This document shows positions 1-9,562 of a stretch of 64,000 bases of DNA, in pieces. A program made the translations under genes and the position numbers. Each line of letters starts with the position of its first letter. Within the stretch, counting starts at the first letter, position 1. The stretch is from Rhizomys pruinosus (taxonomy: Eukaryota; Chordata; Mammalia; Rodentia; Spalacidae): assembly GCA_009823505.1 (NCBI GenBank), contig VZQC01013986.1:904976-968975 (forward strand), in the 5' to 3' direction. Under the pieces are notes generated by a model. It was given only the letters and a program-made list of their open reading frames with translations. It was not told the DNA's origin and did no database searches.

Positions 1-379
1 CAGAGGAGATGGGGGTGAGGCAAGGAAAACTTTGTGTGTTGCCTTTTTTTGTTGCTGTTGTTTTAGATTCTAAGCAGCCTTGTTAAGAAATGATAACTCT
101 GAAATAAATTCTACAACCTTAAATTGTGCAATTGACAAATACCAACGTGTGTACCATGCATGACAATATCACTAGAATCGAGATAGTAACACAAATACCT
201 CCTGCAAAAGTTTGTTTCCTTTCATCTGTGGCTTCCTACCTACCTTACCTGAGGCAAACCATGGTCTGTGACTGTAGATAGGTTTTTCATTTCCTAGAAT
301 TTTGTATAAGCAGACTTGTTATGTCACTTTGATTTGTCTGATTTCTTAGAAGTGTAAATGTTTTAAGATATGTTTGGAC
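1..379. other. Unassigned AT-rich non-coding sequence
   Basis: I see no gene, RNA or recognisable repeat here. There is a short T-rich run near 44-63. Confidence 0.5.
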
Positions 380-690
380 TATGACATGTAGCATTTACTT
401 TATTTCCCCTTTTGCCTTTAACATAGTTTAGTCACATAGTAATGGGCATTTGAATTATTATCAGTTTTTCTCTAGTAAAAATATGGCTTTTATGAACACC
501 TGTATCCAAATGAATCTGCTTGTGTTCCCTTTGAGTAAATATCTAGGAGAGGAATCGCAGGGTTATACACATGTTACACCAGATCAATTTTCATAGTGAT
601 TCTATCACTCCACATTCCACTAGTGTTGAACATGCTTTCCAGTTGCTCCACACCCTCCTCAAATCTAAGAATGAGCAACTGCTTTTTATG
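380..690 (-). mobile_element. Old L1 (LINE-1) fragment
   Basis: Read on the plus strand, the block resembles the reverse complement of the distal part of old mammalian L1 elements: a stretch about a site with a slightly raised first base, then a cluster resembling 'cattccac..agtgt' and a 'ccac..cctc' tail. It is strongly diverged and has no open frame of its own. Recognition is by overall pattern, so the exact limits are uncertain. Confidence 0.5.
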
Positions 691-839
691 TCTTTTCTAT
701 TCAAACAAACATTCCTCATGAAAACCTCAATGAGAAGAAAAGCTAATCTATCGATATTTGTCCAACCACAGCACGGACTAATAGAATTAGCACATAGTGT
801 AGTAAGGCAACTTCTATTTCTACATAAGAAGAAAAAGAG

Positions 840-998
840 GCCGGGCATGGTGGCGCATGCCTTTAATCCCAGCACTTGGGAGGCAGAGGCAGGCAGATTT
901 CTGTGAGTTCAAGTCCAGCCTGGTCTACAGAGCAAGCTCCAGGCAACCTGGGACTAAAGGGAGACCCTGTCTCAAAAAAAATACCCCCCAAAAAAAAG
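840..998 (+). mobile_element. B1 SINE, full length, with TSD
   Basis: This is a 7SL-derived SINE. It begins with the typical B1 head (gccgggcatggtggcgcatg), contains the 'aggcaggcagatttctgtgag' region and ends in 'gaccctgtctc' plus an A-rich tail. The sequence aagaagaaaaagag occurs on both sides (826-839 and about 999-1012), the TSD expected from L1-mediated insertion. Confidence 0.9.
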
Positions 999-1084
999 AA
1001 GAAGAAAAAGAGAAAGATGTGGTTATTTGGAAATAGCTGCATCTTTCACATTTTTCTTTCTTTTTTTTTTCTTTTATCTCATTT

Positions 1085-1238
1085 TTTTTTTTGGTTTTTT
1101 TTTTTTTTTGGTCTTTTTGAGACAGGGTCTCCCTGTAGTCCCAGCTGTCCTAGAACTTACTCTGTAGACCAGGCTGGCCTTGAACTCACAAAAATCTGCC
1201 TGCCTCTGCCTCCCAAGTGCTAGGATTAAATGGTGTGT
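1085..1238 (-). mobile_element. B1 SINE, 5' truncated
   Basis: A poly-T run (the reverse of the A tail) leads into 'gagacagggtctccctg' and the rest of a B1 in reverse. The element stops at 'ggattaaatggtgtg', so the B1 head is missing. It abuts the first copy of an 80-bp direct repeat starting at 1238. Confidence 0.85.
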
Positions 1239-1530
1239 TTGGGCTTATGATGCAGAGAAGTAAATCAGAAACCAGATGTCTAAGTGGATTCTTAGAGAGC
1301 CTCCATCAACACAAGTGTATGCCCTCGTTTATATCAAATTGCCAAGCACTAACCAGCACAGCGGCCTTTGTGGTTAGGCTGGAGGCTGGCCTGCAGTCTT
1401 CTGGCACATTTTGAACCTCAGTGTGGCTACCATGAGAGGTGATCTATTGTCTTTGGGCTTAGGCTGTAGAGAAGAAATCAGAGCCCAGATGTCTAAGTGG
1501 ACTCTTAGGGAGCCTCCATCACTACAAGTG
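1238..1530 (+). repeat. Direct repeat, about 80 bp, copies at 1238-1317 and 1452-1530
   Basis: The two segments share 'tttgggctta', 'ccagatgtctaagtgga', 'agcctccatca' and 'acaagtg' in the same order, with scattered substitutions. The intervening 134 bp are not shared. I do not recognise the family. The first copy touches the truncated end of a B1, so the duplication may be linked to that insertion. Confidence 0.8.
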
Positions 1531-2296
1531 AGATAAAATATGAAGTATCTGGACAACTTCATAGACTGTGCCGACTGCACTTCCCAGCAAAATACAAGAA
1601 TGTACTCTCTGGTGTTACCTCTGTCCTTTCCTGATCGCTCAGCCACAGTTACCTGCTATTTTGATCAAATCAAACCCTCAGAAATTTGGCACTAAATGAG
1701 AATGGGAAGTCAGCTGCCTCCCACACTCCCTAACTTGGGCACTGGGGGGTAGGCGGGGGGATGGGCTTTTTCAAAGACATTGTCTCAGAGCTAGAGCTGC
1801 TTTTAGTGGTAGTAATCTAACACCCACCCCCACGACCCCATTCTATCCAAAATTCCCAAAGAGACAGCAGAAAAAGCCATTCTACAGCTTGCCTTACATA
1901 ACCCCAAATTGCTATTCATACACATTGAAAAACCCATTTTGGAATATTGCCTTAATATCTTGAATTCAATCTAATGGCTTCACTCTGTATAATTTTGTGC
2001 CTCAGGGAGCTGGTGAGGTCCTTTCTGTGCCACAAATGAATAACCCCTTCCCCGGAACTGCTCACTAAGTACCTCTGAATGTCCATCCACCTCTCAATGC
2101 CGTTCATCTCTCCAATAGGCTTTTGTTCTATAAAAATGTATCGGAGAAAATACTGTTATCGCAAGTTAGTTTAATTCGGTTTGAAAATAAGTAAGCATGG
2201 CTTCTTATTTAGGTCACTGGTGATAGGAGCAGGTTAAAGATGACCACAAACATAAGCTCTCTGAGTTCACACTCTCCTGAGAGCCTACCCCGCTCA
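1531..2296. other. Unassigned non-coding sequence with a G-run
   Basis: I recognise no gene or repeat. There is a G-rich patch at 1744-1765, with two runs of six G and one of three, which falls short of a convincing four-tract quadruplex. Confidence 0.4.
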
Positions 2297-2400
2297 GGGA
2301 GCTCCACTTCCCAGTGAAAGACCCTGTCTCAGAAAACAAGGTGGAGGGCCCTAAGGAACAACACCTAAGGTTGGTCCCTGCTCTCCTCGCGCACCCCAAA
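2297..2400 (+). mobile_element. tRNA-type SINE 3'-half fragment
   Basis: The run 'gagctccacttcccagtgaaag' followed by 'accctgtctcagaaaacaag' and 'ggtggagggc' matches the 3' half of a rodent tRNA-derived SINE variant that has a 'ccctgtctcaaaaa' internal segment. No promoter half is visible. Confidence 0.5.
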
Positions 2401-2654
2401 ATAAGAACCAAACCTGTGTTCCTATAGGATGTGAGAATCTTCAGCATTTTTCAGAGTTGACCAATACTTTGAGTTGACAGCCTGCTTCACCTAAACATGC
2501 TGTATAGAGTGGTTGAAATGTGTTTAAGGACATTTCAGAAAAGTTTGGATAATTTGTCCCAATTACAATATAAAATTCATGCAAAGAATTAAAAAAAAAA
2601 ATAAAACTCAAGTCAACGATGAAAACATCAGTTTTGGAAGCTTGATTTTGTTTT

Positions 2655-2802
2655 CAGAGATAAAGTGCCCCTTTAGCCCCAGCTGGCCTGGAACTCATTA
2701 TGTAGACCACCGGGCTGGCCTCTATCTCACAAAGATCCACCTGCCTCTGCCTCGGGAGTGCTGCAATTAAAGGTGCATGCCACGCACACCTGGCTGCAAA
2801 CA
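2655..2802 (-). mobile_element. B1 SINE, diverged
   Basis: Reverse-complement B1 landmarks appear in order: 'agccccagctggcctggaac', 'ccacctgcctctgcctc', 'attaaaggtgcatgcca' and 'cacctggct'. A small insertion disturbs the 'gtagaccaggctggcc' part. Confidence 0.8.
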
Positions 2803-2850
2803 GCAATTTTAAAAATCAAACATCAGCATAATTCAAAAAGATACCATTTT

Positions 2851-3077
2851 AGGGGCTGGAGAGACGGCCTAGAGGTTAAGAGTGCCGACTGCTCTTGTAG
2901 AGGACCCAGGTTCGATCCCCAGCACCCACATGGCGGCTGAAAACCTTCTTTAACTCCAGTTCCAGGGGAATCCGACACCCTCTTCTGACCTCCGCAGCAT
3001 TGCACAACACAGGTGCACAAACCTACATGCAGACAGTACATTCATACACATACAAAAATAAATCAAAATTAAAAAAA
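2851..3077 (+). mobile_element. B3-type SINE, short form, with TSD
   Basis: This is a full-length tRNA-derived SINE: a head with A-box-like 'ggcctagaggttaagagtgcc' and B-box-like 'ggttcgatcccc', then a B3-type body and an A-rich tail. It lacks the 17-bp internal duplication. The TSD aaaaagataccatttt is exact at 2835-2850 and 3078-3093. Confidence 0.92.
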
Positions 3078-3185
3078 AAAAAGATACCATTTTGTACTTA
3101 CATGCCGGAGCATGGTGGCAGGAAAATATTAGAGGTCTTTGTTCTCCATAATGACACAATCATGTTTCTATAAGAACAGTGAACT

Positions 3186-3400
3186 GGGGGCTGAGGAGAT
3201 GGCTCTTCAGGTAATAGCACTGGCTGCTCTTGCAAGGTTCCAATCCCAGCACCCATGTGACAGCCAACAACTGTCGTCAACTCTAGTTTCAGGGAATCTG
3301 ACATCCTCTTCTGTCCTCCCCAGGTACTGCACAACACTGGTGCACCATCTACATGCAGGCATAGCACTCCTAAAGCAAAATACAAATAATAGAAAGTTTT
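3186..3400 (+). mobile_element. B3-type SINE, older
   Basis: 'gggggctgaggagatggctc', 'cccagcacccatgtgacagc', 'ctctagtttcagggaatctg' and 'tacatgcaggcatagcactc' identify an older B2/B3 relative with many substitutions. Confidence 0.85.
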
Positions 3401-3852
3401 TTAAAAATTTAAAAAAGAGCAGCACTATATGTACAGTAAAAACTGTAATTCACACAAAAGTCTGTCATCTGAACTGAAGTGAAAAGTTTGTGTGTTGGGC
3501 ACTCAGAGCAGAGGCTACAGGGAAGTCCCTCAGAGCACCATGGATGAGCGCTGTCAGGAACATGTCCATTCATCATTCATTTGATTTTGAATTAAGCTTT
3601 AGTTGTCATACATTCAGGACCTTTTATTGTTGCCAAGTTTTCTGTGCCTCCCCATTCATTACACAACCCTACAGTGTCTTGTTCCACAATTTGAGATGTG
3701 GGGTGGGTCTAAATAACTAGACCAATCACTCACTAACCATGTAGTTGTTTCCTAGTAGTTGGAACAAGTCCCTGTCCTCGGATACCAGTTTAGTGTTAAA
3801 CAAGGGGGAAAATTTTTGCCCAAAGGCAAAAATACACATTTAAAGTAAAGTT

Positions 3853-3978
3853 TTTTTAATTAATTAATTTATTTTTATGTGTATGAATGTACTGTCTGCA
3901 TGCAGGTCTGGGGATTGAACCCGGGTCCTCTGCAAGAGCGGTCATGCTCCTAACCGCTAGGCCATCTCTCCAGCCCCA
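3853..3978 (-). mobile_element. Internally deleted B3-type SINE with TSD
   Basis: Both ends of a reverse-oriented B3 are present (tail side 'gtatgaatgtactgtctgca', head side 'gctaggccatctctccagcc'), but the middle is absent: 'gcatgcaggt' runs directly into 'ctggggattgaacc'. About 100 bp of body are lost. The TSD aaagtaaagtt is intact at 3842-3852 and 3979-3989. Confidence 0.88.
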
Positions 3979-4335
3979 AAAGTAAAGTTATTTTAAAGTT
4001 ATAAGTTGTGCATAGTTGCTGAGACAGAGAACAGGGAATGGTCTTTTAAAACAGTATCAAAGATGCACTTCCTACCATGTGAATTTTTACCCAAGACAGG
4101 CCCTGGCAACACCCACCAATCTACATGGGAAAAGAGTCTTATTGCTTGGGAAGCAACCTCTGCCTGAGAGCTTCCTGTGGGCAGGCCTGAAAAACTCCAA
4201 GATAAAAAAAGCCTCTCCTCTCCTCAACAATTTTCATTTATTTTTAACACATTTTTTTCTTTCCCCTTCTACCTTTGGAATAGTATCTGGCTCCATTCAT
4301 CCTTATGACTAGCACATATAAGAACAGACAGACAT

Positions 4336-4382
4336 ACACACACATACGCACGCGCGCGCGCACACACACACACACACACACA
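4336..4382. repeat. (CA)n / (CG)n microsatellite
   Basis: An alternating purine-pyrimidine tract with a central CGCGCGCGCG block flanked by CA repeats. Confidence 0.95.
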
Positions 4383-4687
4383 TTTGCCTGACACCTTGCA
4401 GTATGCATGGGCCAGTGACTAAGGTGCTCTCAAGAAATGCTGCCACCATCTGCTCCAGATTTCCCAAGAGCACGCAGACCTTAAGACACTCCCCTGGCTC
4501 TCGTGGTGGCCTTCATCTCACTAGGCCAGGTTCATGCTGGCTGTGAACGGTTGCCTCATCCCTTGGTTATTATTACGAACTCCCATTTGATTTTCTTTCA
4601 TGTCACTTATTTGTTTCTAATGTACAAAACCACTCCTTTCTTCCTCAGCCTTGTTAGTTTTTAACTTTTCTTTACTTATTTTTACTT

Positions 4688-4855
4688 TTTATTTGTGTAT
4701 TTTGCATATAAGTGCCCCCACTTCATGTAATGCCCATGGAGACCAAAAGAGGATGTCATATCCCCTGTGGAGTTAAGAATGGTTGGTAGTATCACCATGT
4801 GGGGTCTCTGCAAGAGCTGTCAGTGCTTTTAACAGCTGAGCCACCTCTCCAGCCT
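4688..4855 (-). mobile_element. B3-type SINE, older
   Basis: It is read in reverse: 'aatgcccatggagaccaaaa', 'accatgtggggtctctgcaa' and the head complement 'gctgagccacctctccagcc'. It is diverged and slightly shortened. Confidence 0.8.
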
Positions 4856-5079
4856 CTGTTACTATTTTTTCAACCATGGAAGAAATTTCAGCATTTGTTC
4901 GCCTGCCTCCTCTGATTTCAGATTCTACACAATGGGGCTATAGTTTCCACACAATACACAACATCCATTTATAAGATACCGTGGGAAAAGCTTCAATCTC
5001 TGCTTGTCCCATGATCTCCCAGCAGCAGCAATATGCTTCTCCTCCACAGGGTCTAAAGGTCTTGGCCTTCCTCACCATC

Positions 5080-5540
5080 CCTCAGGCTTCTGTGGTTCTT
5101 CCAGGCAGATGATGATTCTATCTTGTCTCTAAATACTTTGACTGTGGTAGACAGTTTTATGCATGGATTATATGCTATTCTCTCTTTGCTGCATGACTAC
5201 TTCTGCTTCTTTCCTTTTCCTTACTGTGTAATACTCTCATTCTGTTCACTCATGTATTTACTGATGTATGTGGAAGTGATTTCCATCTGGGACATGTTAC
5301 CAATGCACATTATGGGGAAACGAACCACTTTTGTGATCATGTGACAAAGTTGCCATCATTACTGTGGAGTAAACTCAGAAGTGGAATCGTGGTTTTGAAG
5401 TTCACTGTATGTTTTATACATACGTACATACAATGTAAACATAAATATTCACAATTTTGCATGTTGTAAAGTTCTTTCAAGTTTTATATTCTCACCAGCA
5501 GTATATGGAAATCCTAGCTATTCCAAAGTTTTACTTTGGT
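5080..5540 (-). mobile_element. Old L1 fragment, tentative
   Basis: The stretch has the flavour of the reverse complement of old L1 distal sequence: 'aaactcagaagtggaatcgt', 'ttctcaccagcagtatatgg'. It is heavily decayed and this is pattern recognition only. Confidence 0.4.
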
Positions 5541-5606
5541 ATTAATATTGAGAAATACAGATGGGGGTGGTGACAGAGAGAAAAGAGAGAGACAGAGATG
5601 ATTTCT

Positions 5607-5751
5607 TTTTTTTTTTTTTTTTTTTTTTGTCTCCCTGTAGCCCCAGGTGTCCTGGAACTCACTCCATAGACCAGGCTGGCCTTGAACTCACAAAAATCTG
5701 CCTGCCTCTACCTAGTGCTAGGATTAAAGGCGTGTGCCACCACTCCCGGCA
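5607..5751 (-). mobile_element. B1 SINE with TSD
   Basis: A poly-T tract then a reverse B1 body, ending in 'gtgtgccaccactcccggc'. The TSD acagagatgatttct is exact at 5592-5606 and 5752-5766. The body has a short deletion within 'ctgcctctacc..tagtgct'. Confidence 0.93.
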
Positions 5752-5832
5752 ACAGAGATGATTTCTAATTTCAGTTGTGCCTTTAGATCAAGCATCATTG
5801 TATTTGAGTTTTAAGTGCAGCATGTGAATATA

Positions 5833-5868
<36 letters not shown>
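5833..5868. repeat. (CA)n microsatellite
   Basis: Pure CA dinucleotide run of about 18 units. Confidence 0.97.
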
Positions 5869-5872
<4 letters not shown>

Positions 5873-6302
5873 TCCATATACACACTAATAATATGTCTAG
5901 TCTATAATTATTAACTGTGGCATTCTACAAATGTTAGATTAAAGTAGGTGACAGATTTGCTAAAATCATCCATCTTCACTAAACTTTGCTCTATTTGTTT
6001 TATCTGCTGAAAATCAACATCATCAGACTTTCCAACTGTAACTGTAGATTCTCAGCCCTATTTCATTTCTCCAATCTCGGATTCATGCATTTCAAGATGG
6101 TCTTATATACTTCTTGTCTGTCCATGATTGCTGTGTCTATGATGAATTGACATATTTGTTACTATGAAATTTCTATTTACCTCTGAGGATACTCTTGTTT
6201 TTTTGCTAATATCACCAATCTTATGCTTAATAGTCATACAAAACACTTTTTCTAACCATTTACTCTCACACTGTTGAAGTCTTAAAAATATACATTTCTT
6301 TT

Positions 6303-6509
6303 TTTGGTATGTGTATGAGTGTTTTGCCTACTTGTAGGTAAGTTCCTGGATATGTGCAGGGACCCATGGAAGCCTGAAGAAGATGTCAAATCCCTTGGAA
6401 CTGGAGTTATAAATAGTTGTTATCTACCATGTGGGTACTGAGAACCAAATCCGGGTCCTCTCCAAGAGCAGCCAGTGCTCTTAACTGCTGAGCCATCTCT
6501 CCAGTCCTA
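6303..6509 (-). mobile_element. B3-type SINE, older
   Basis: Reverse-oriented body and head: 'ttggaactggagttataaat', 'accatgtgggtactgagaac', 'ctgctgagccatctctccag'. Confidence 0.85.
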
Positions 6510-6543
6510 CTACTGAAGTCTTTAGAGTTAAAAATCCATCTCT

Positions 6544-6792
6544 GGGGCTGGAGAGATGGCCTAGTAGTTAAGAGAGCCGACCGCTCTTGCAGAGGACCCG
6601 GGTTCGATCCCCAGCACCCACATGGCGGCCGAGAGCCGTCTGAAACTCCAATTCCAGGAGAACTCCAGTTCCGGGGGAGTCCGACACCCTCTTCTGACCT
6701 CCGTGGCGTTGCACGTCACGGGTGCACAGACTTGCATGCAGACAATACATTCATACACATATGGAAATAAATAAAATTAAAAAAAAATTTTA
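6544..6792 (+). mobile_element. B3-type SINE, long form with 17-bp duplication, TSD
   Basis: Complete element with CpG-rich body ('cccgggttcgatccccagca', 'catggcggccgagagccg'). The unit aactccaattccaggag is followed at once by aactccagttccggggg, the 17-bp tandem duplication typical of the young subgroup. TSD aaaaatccatctct lies at 6530-6543 and 6793-6806. Confidence 0.95.
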
Positions 6793-6913
6793 AAAAATCC
6801 ATCTCTGGTATTATGATGGAAGTCTTAAATTTTGATTTTTCTGATTATCTCCGCATTTTTAGTATTTTTAAATATGTTGATAATTAATATAATAATAATT
6901 TCCTATTATTTTC

Positions 6914-7102
6914 AAGGCTGGCCTCCAACTTACTATGTAGCTAGCCAAGGATGACCTTAAACTAATCCTCCTGGTACAACCTCAAGCACTGGAATTACAG
7001 ACCTGGGCCACCACTCCTGGTTTTATACACTGCTAGGGAACTCAGGACCTTCGTCCTGTATGCTAGGCAAGCACTCTGGCAACTAAGCTACATCCTCAGC
7101 CT
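6914..7102 (-). mobile_element. B4-type (B1-ID composite) SINE
   Basis: The left part is a reverse B1-like monomer ('aaggctggcctccaacttac' to 'gggccaccactcctgg'). The right part is the reverse of an ID-like tRNA head ('tatgctaggcaagcactctg', 'actaagctacatcctcagcc'). The combination is that of B4. Confidence 0.75.
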
Positions 7103-7267
7103 GATACTTCCATCATAAACTCAATCATTCTATTATTTCTTTTGTATTTTGTCCCTTTAGTTTAATTTTCTTCTTTGTACACCATTTCTGTCTCTTTTTT
7201 GCTATGTTTTAATATATTATTCATTACATTTTTCTATTGGGTTTTGTTCTTGATACTATCCTCACTA

Positions 7268-7333
7268 TCAGAGATTTGTCTGCCTCTGCCTCCCTAGTTC
7301 TGAGACTAAAAGCATGTACCACCACACTCAGCC
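7268..7333 (-). mobile_element. B1 SINE fragment
   Basis: 'gtctgcctctgcctccctag' to 'ccaccacactcagcc' is the 5' end of a B1 in reverse; the remainder is missing. Confidence 0.75.
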
Positions 7334-7536
7334 AAGCTACATTTAAAAATGATGGTGATGGGCCTTATAACAGCCTTAGTAATGATAAATAAAACAGCAT
7401 TTTCTTCCTCCTTATGGCCTACAATATGGAACATTATTTGAAGTTTGAAGCTTTTTTTTTAATTCGTCAGATGAACAGGGAATGTCTGGAACACTTGAAC
7501 TCATTTATCTTTTCATCATGAATAACTTAAAAATAT

Positions 7537-7752
7537 TTTCTTATTTTATGCGTATGAGTATATTGCCTACATGTATGCAAGTGTACCTATGTCCTGCACA
7601 GATGCAGAGATCAGAAGAGGGAGTCAGATTCCCTGGTACTGGAGTTACAGATGGTTGTTAGCTGCCATGTGGATGCTGGCAACCGAACTGAACCCGGGTC
7701 CTCTGCAAGAGCAAGCAGTGCTTTTAACCTCTGAGCCATCTCTCCAACCCCC
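7537..7752 (-). mobile_element. B3-type SINE
   Basis: Reverse-oriented: 'gcgtatgagtatattgccta', 'gatcagaagagggagtcaga', 'gctgccatgtggatgctggc', 'gagccatctctccaaccccc'. Confidence 0.88.
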
Positions 7753-8273
7753 TCTCTTTAATAATTTTTATTCTGTGTTTCTGTTTAGTTTTGCCACTTG
7801 ACTAATAATTCTGTCTCTAGGAAGTTCACATCAGATACATCACCTGCAAATGAAATTGTTCCCAGCCAAAAAGGTGATAGGGTAAAGGAAAAGGTCACGC
7901 AGGTTACTGCAGTGCCTCTGCCCCTTAGCTGAGCTCTCTGAGGAACAGTCACAAGAAGAGTTTCTGCCATGTCCCAAGAGGAACATTTTCACTCAACTCA
8001 GGGAAAGAGTTTCACGAAAGCTGCTTCACCACTTCAGAAGTAAAACATAAACATACTGGAAGCCCTAGAGATTTTCTCAAATTAATTCAGTATGAAACAA
8101 ACAGACATGTAGATGCCAGAGGAGCAATACAGTGAAGACGGATTCCTTTAAACCCAATTAATCTTCCTGGGTATTTTGTTGCAATGAGCTCATCTTTCTG
8201 TCAGTGGTTTAGTTGTGAGCAAGACTATGAATCAACTTCAGTCTCTTTAGTATTCTTGCTCCAAAATGCTAAA

Positions 8274-8671
8274 TGTTTATTCCTAGTTAGCTTCAGCTGT
8301 CACCTTGATACAAAGTAGCATCACCAGGAAAGAGGGTCCCCTCAGACCTGAAGAACAACTGCCTTGTCAGATTGGCCCAAGGTCAAGTCTATGGGGAATT
8401 TTCTTCATTGCTAATTGATGTAGGAGGGTCCAGCCCATAGCAGCCAGTGCCATTCCTGGACAGGCGTCCTGGGCTGTATAAGAAAGACAGCCAAGGAAGC
8501 CAGTGAGCAGCGTTCTCCATGGCCTGGGCTTCAGTGCTTGCCTCCACGTCCCTGCCCCGGCTTCCCTCAGTGATGGACTCTGCTGGGGGAAGTGTAAGCC
8601 AAGTAAACCGTTGCCTCCTGCTTGCCTTTGATCTTGGTGTTTATTACAGAAATAAAAGGGGAAGGAGTACA
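8274..8671 (+). mobile_element. MT/MaLR-like LTR, solo
   Basis: The block follows the layout of rodent MT (ERVL-MaLR) LTRs: a 'gtcaccttgatacaaag' start, 'ggagggtccagcccatagca', 'ctgtataagaaagaca', a 'ttctccatggcctgggcttc' segment, 'gtgtaagccaagtaaaccg' near the polyadenylation region and an end at 'ggagtaca'. No internal coding part is next to it. It is a mildly diverged solo LTR. Assignment rests on recalled family structure. Confidence 0.75.
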
Positions 8672-8739
8672 CTTATTGTCATCAGGATGAAGGATGTTTA
8701 TGTTTAATGTGTACAAATATATTTCTTATTTTGATGCTA

Positions 8740-9130
8740 TTTGGCAACACCAAGAATACAGTGCTGCTAGATTCAGCAATGTGAACAAACATGATGCTCT
8801 GTGGAAGAATCCTGTCACAAAAGATATCATTTGAGTCTGTCTATGTAAAATTCCGTAGTGAGAGAAAGTTGGTCAGTGGTGAGCCTGGGGTGGTAGTGGA
8901 CACAGAATGAGAAGGGCCCGGGGGGTGAGTGTGTGCCCAGCAGAGGCAGTCACAGCTGCAGAGTCATATAAAAATTATTGAAGTATCTACTTAGATTGGT
9001 AAACTTCAATATCTGTAAATGTCAACACTCCAGAAACTGATTGTTGAAGTTAAAATGAACCACAAAATACCAACCTCAAATTGTTACTAAAATGAGTATT
9101 TTATCATTGATGATGACATTACCATTAAAA
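8740..9130 (+). mobile_element. Old L1 3'-end fragment
   Basis: 'atcatttgagtctgtctatg', 'ggtcagtggtgagcctgggg' and 'attgaagtatctacttagat' resemble the 3' UTR of old mammalian L1 (L1M-like) in forward orientation. Confidence 0.5.
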
Positions 9131-9202
9131 TGAAGAGGCACAGTGGGAACCCTGCAGTCCTGTACTTGGTTGGTGGAGGACAGAGGATGAGGACTTCAAG
9201 GT

Positions 9203-9562
9203 TGTCCTTGACTACATGGGGGTTCTTCTCTGCTGCTGTAATAAACATCAGGACCCAAGGGAGGAGGAAACCGTTTATTTCATTTCATTCTTGCAAGGCC
9301 CAGCCCATCTTTGAGGCGAGTCAGGCAAAGACTCAAGGGAGGAACCTGAGCCTGAGCTACTGAGAAGGCTTTTCTTATATAGCTCAGGACCACCTGCCCA
9401 GGCGTGCCACCACCTACTGCGGGCCGGGCCCTCCCACCCCACTTAACAATAAAGAAAATGCTTCTCTGGTGTGGCCACAGGCCAATTTAATAGAGGGAAT
9501 CCTCCTGTTGTAGTTCGCTCTTCCCAGGTATGTCAAGTGGACAACCAAAGCTGTCCAGCACA
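9203..9562 (-). mobile_element. MT/MaLR-like LTR, solo, reverse
   Basis: It is the reverse of the same family as the LTR at 8.3-8.7 kb: 'tctgctgctgtaataaacat', 'atatagctcaggaccacctg', 'gggccgggccctcccacccc', 'atgtcaagtggacaaccaaa', ending at 'ccagcaca'. Two solo LTRs of one family therefore lie in opposite orientation about 0.5 kb apart. Confidence 0.72.

Noticed and set aside
1744..1765. G-quadruplex candidate
   Set aside because: Only three G-runs, of uneven length, lie close together.
6561..6758. Recurrent 60-75 codon frames on SINE strands with 'CMQVCAP' or 'CLHVGLCT' peptides
   Set aside because: The same peptide recurs wherever a B3-type SINE lies; it is the antisense of the SINE body, not a gene family.
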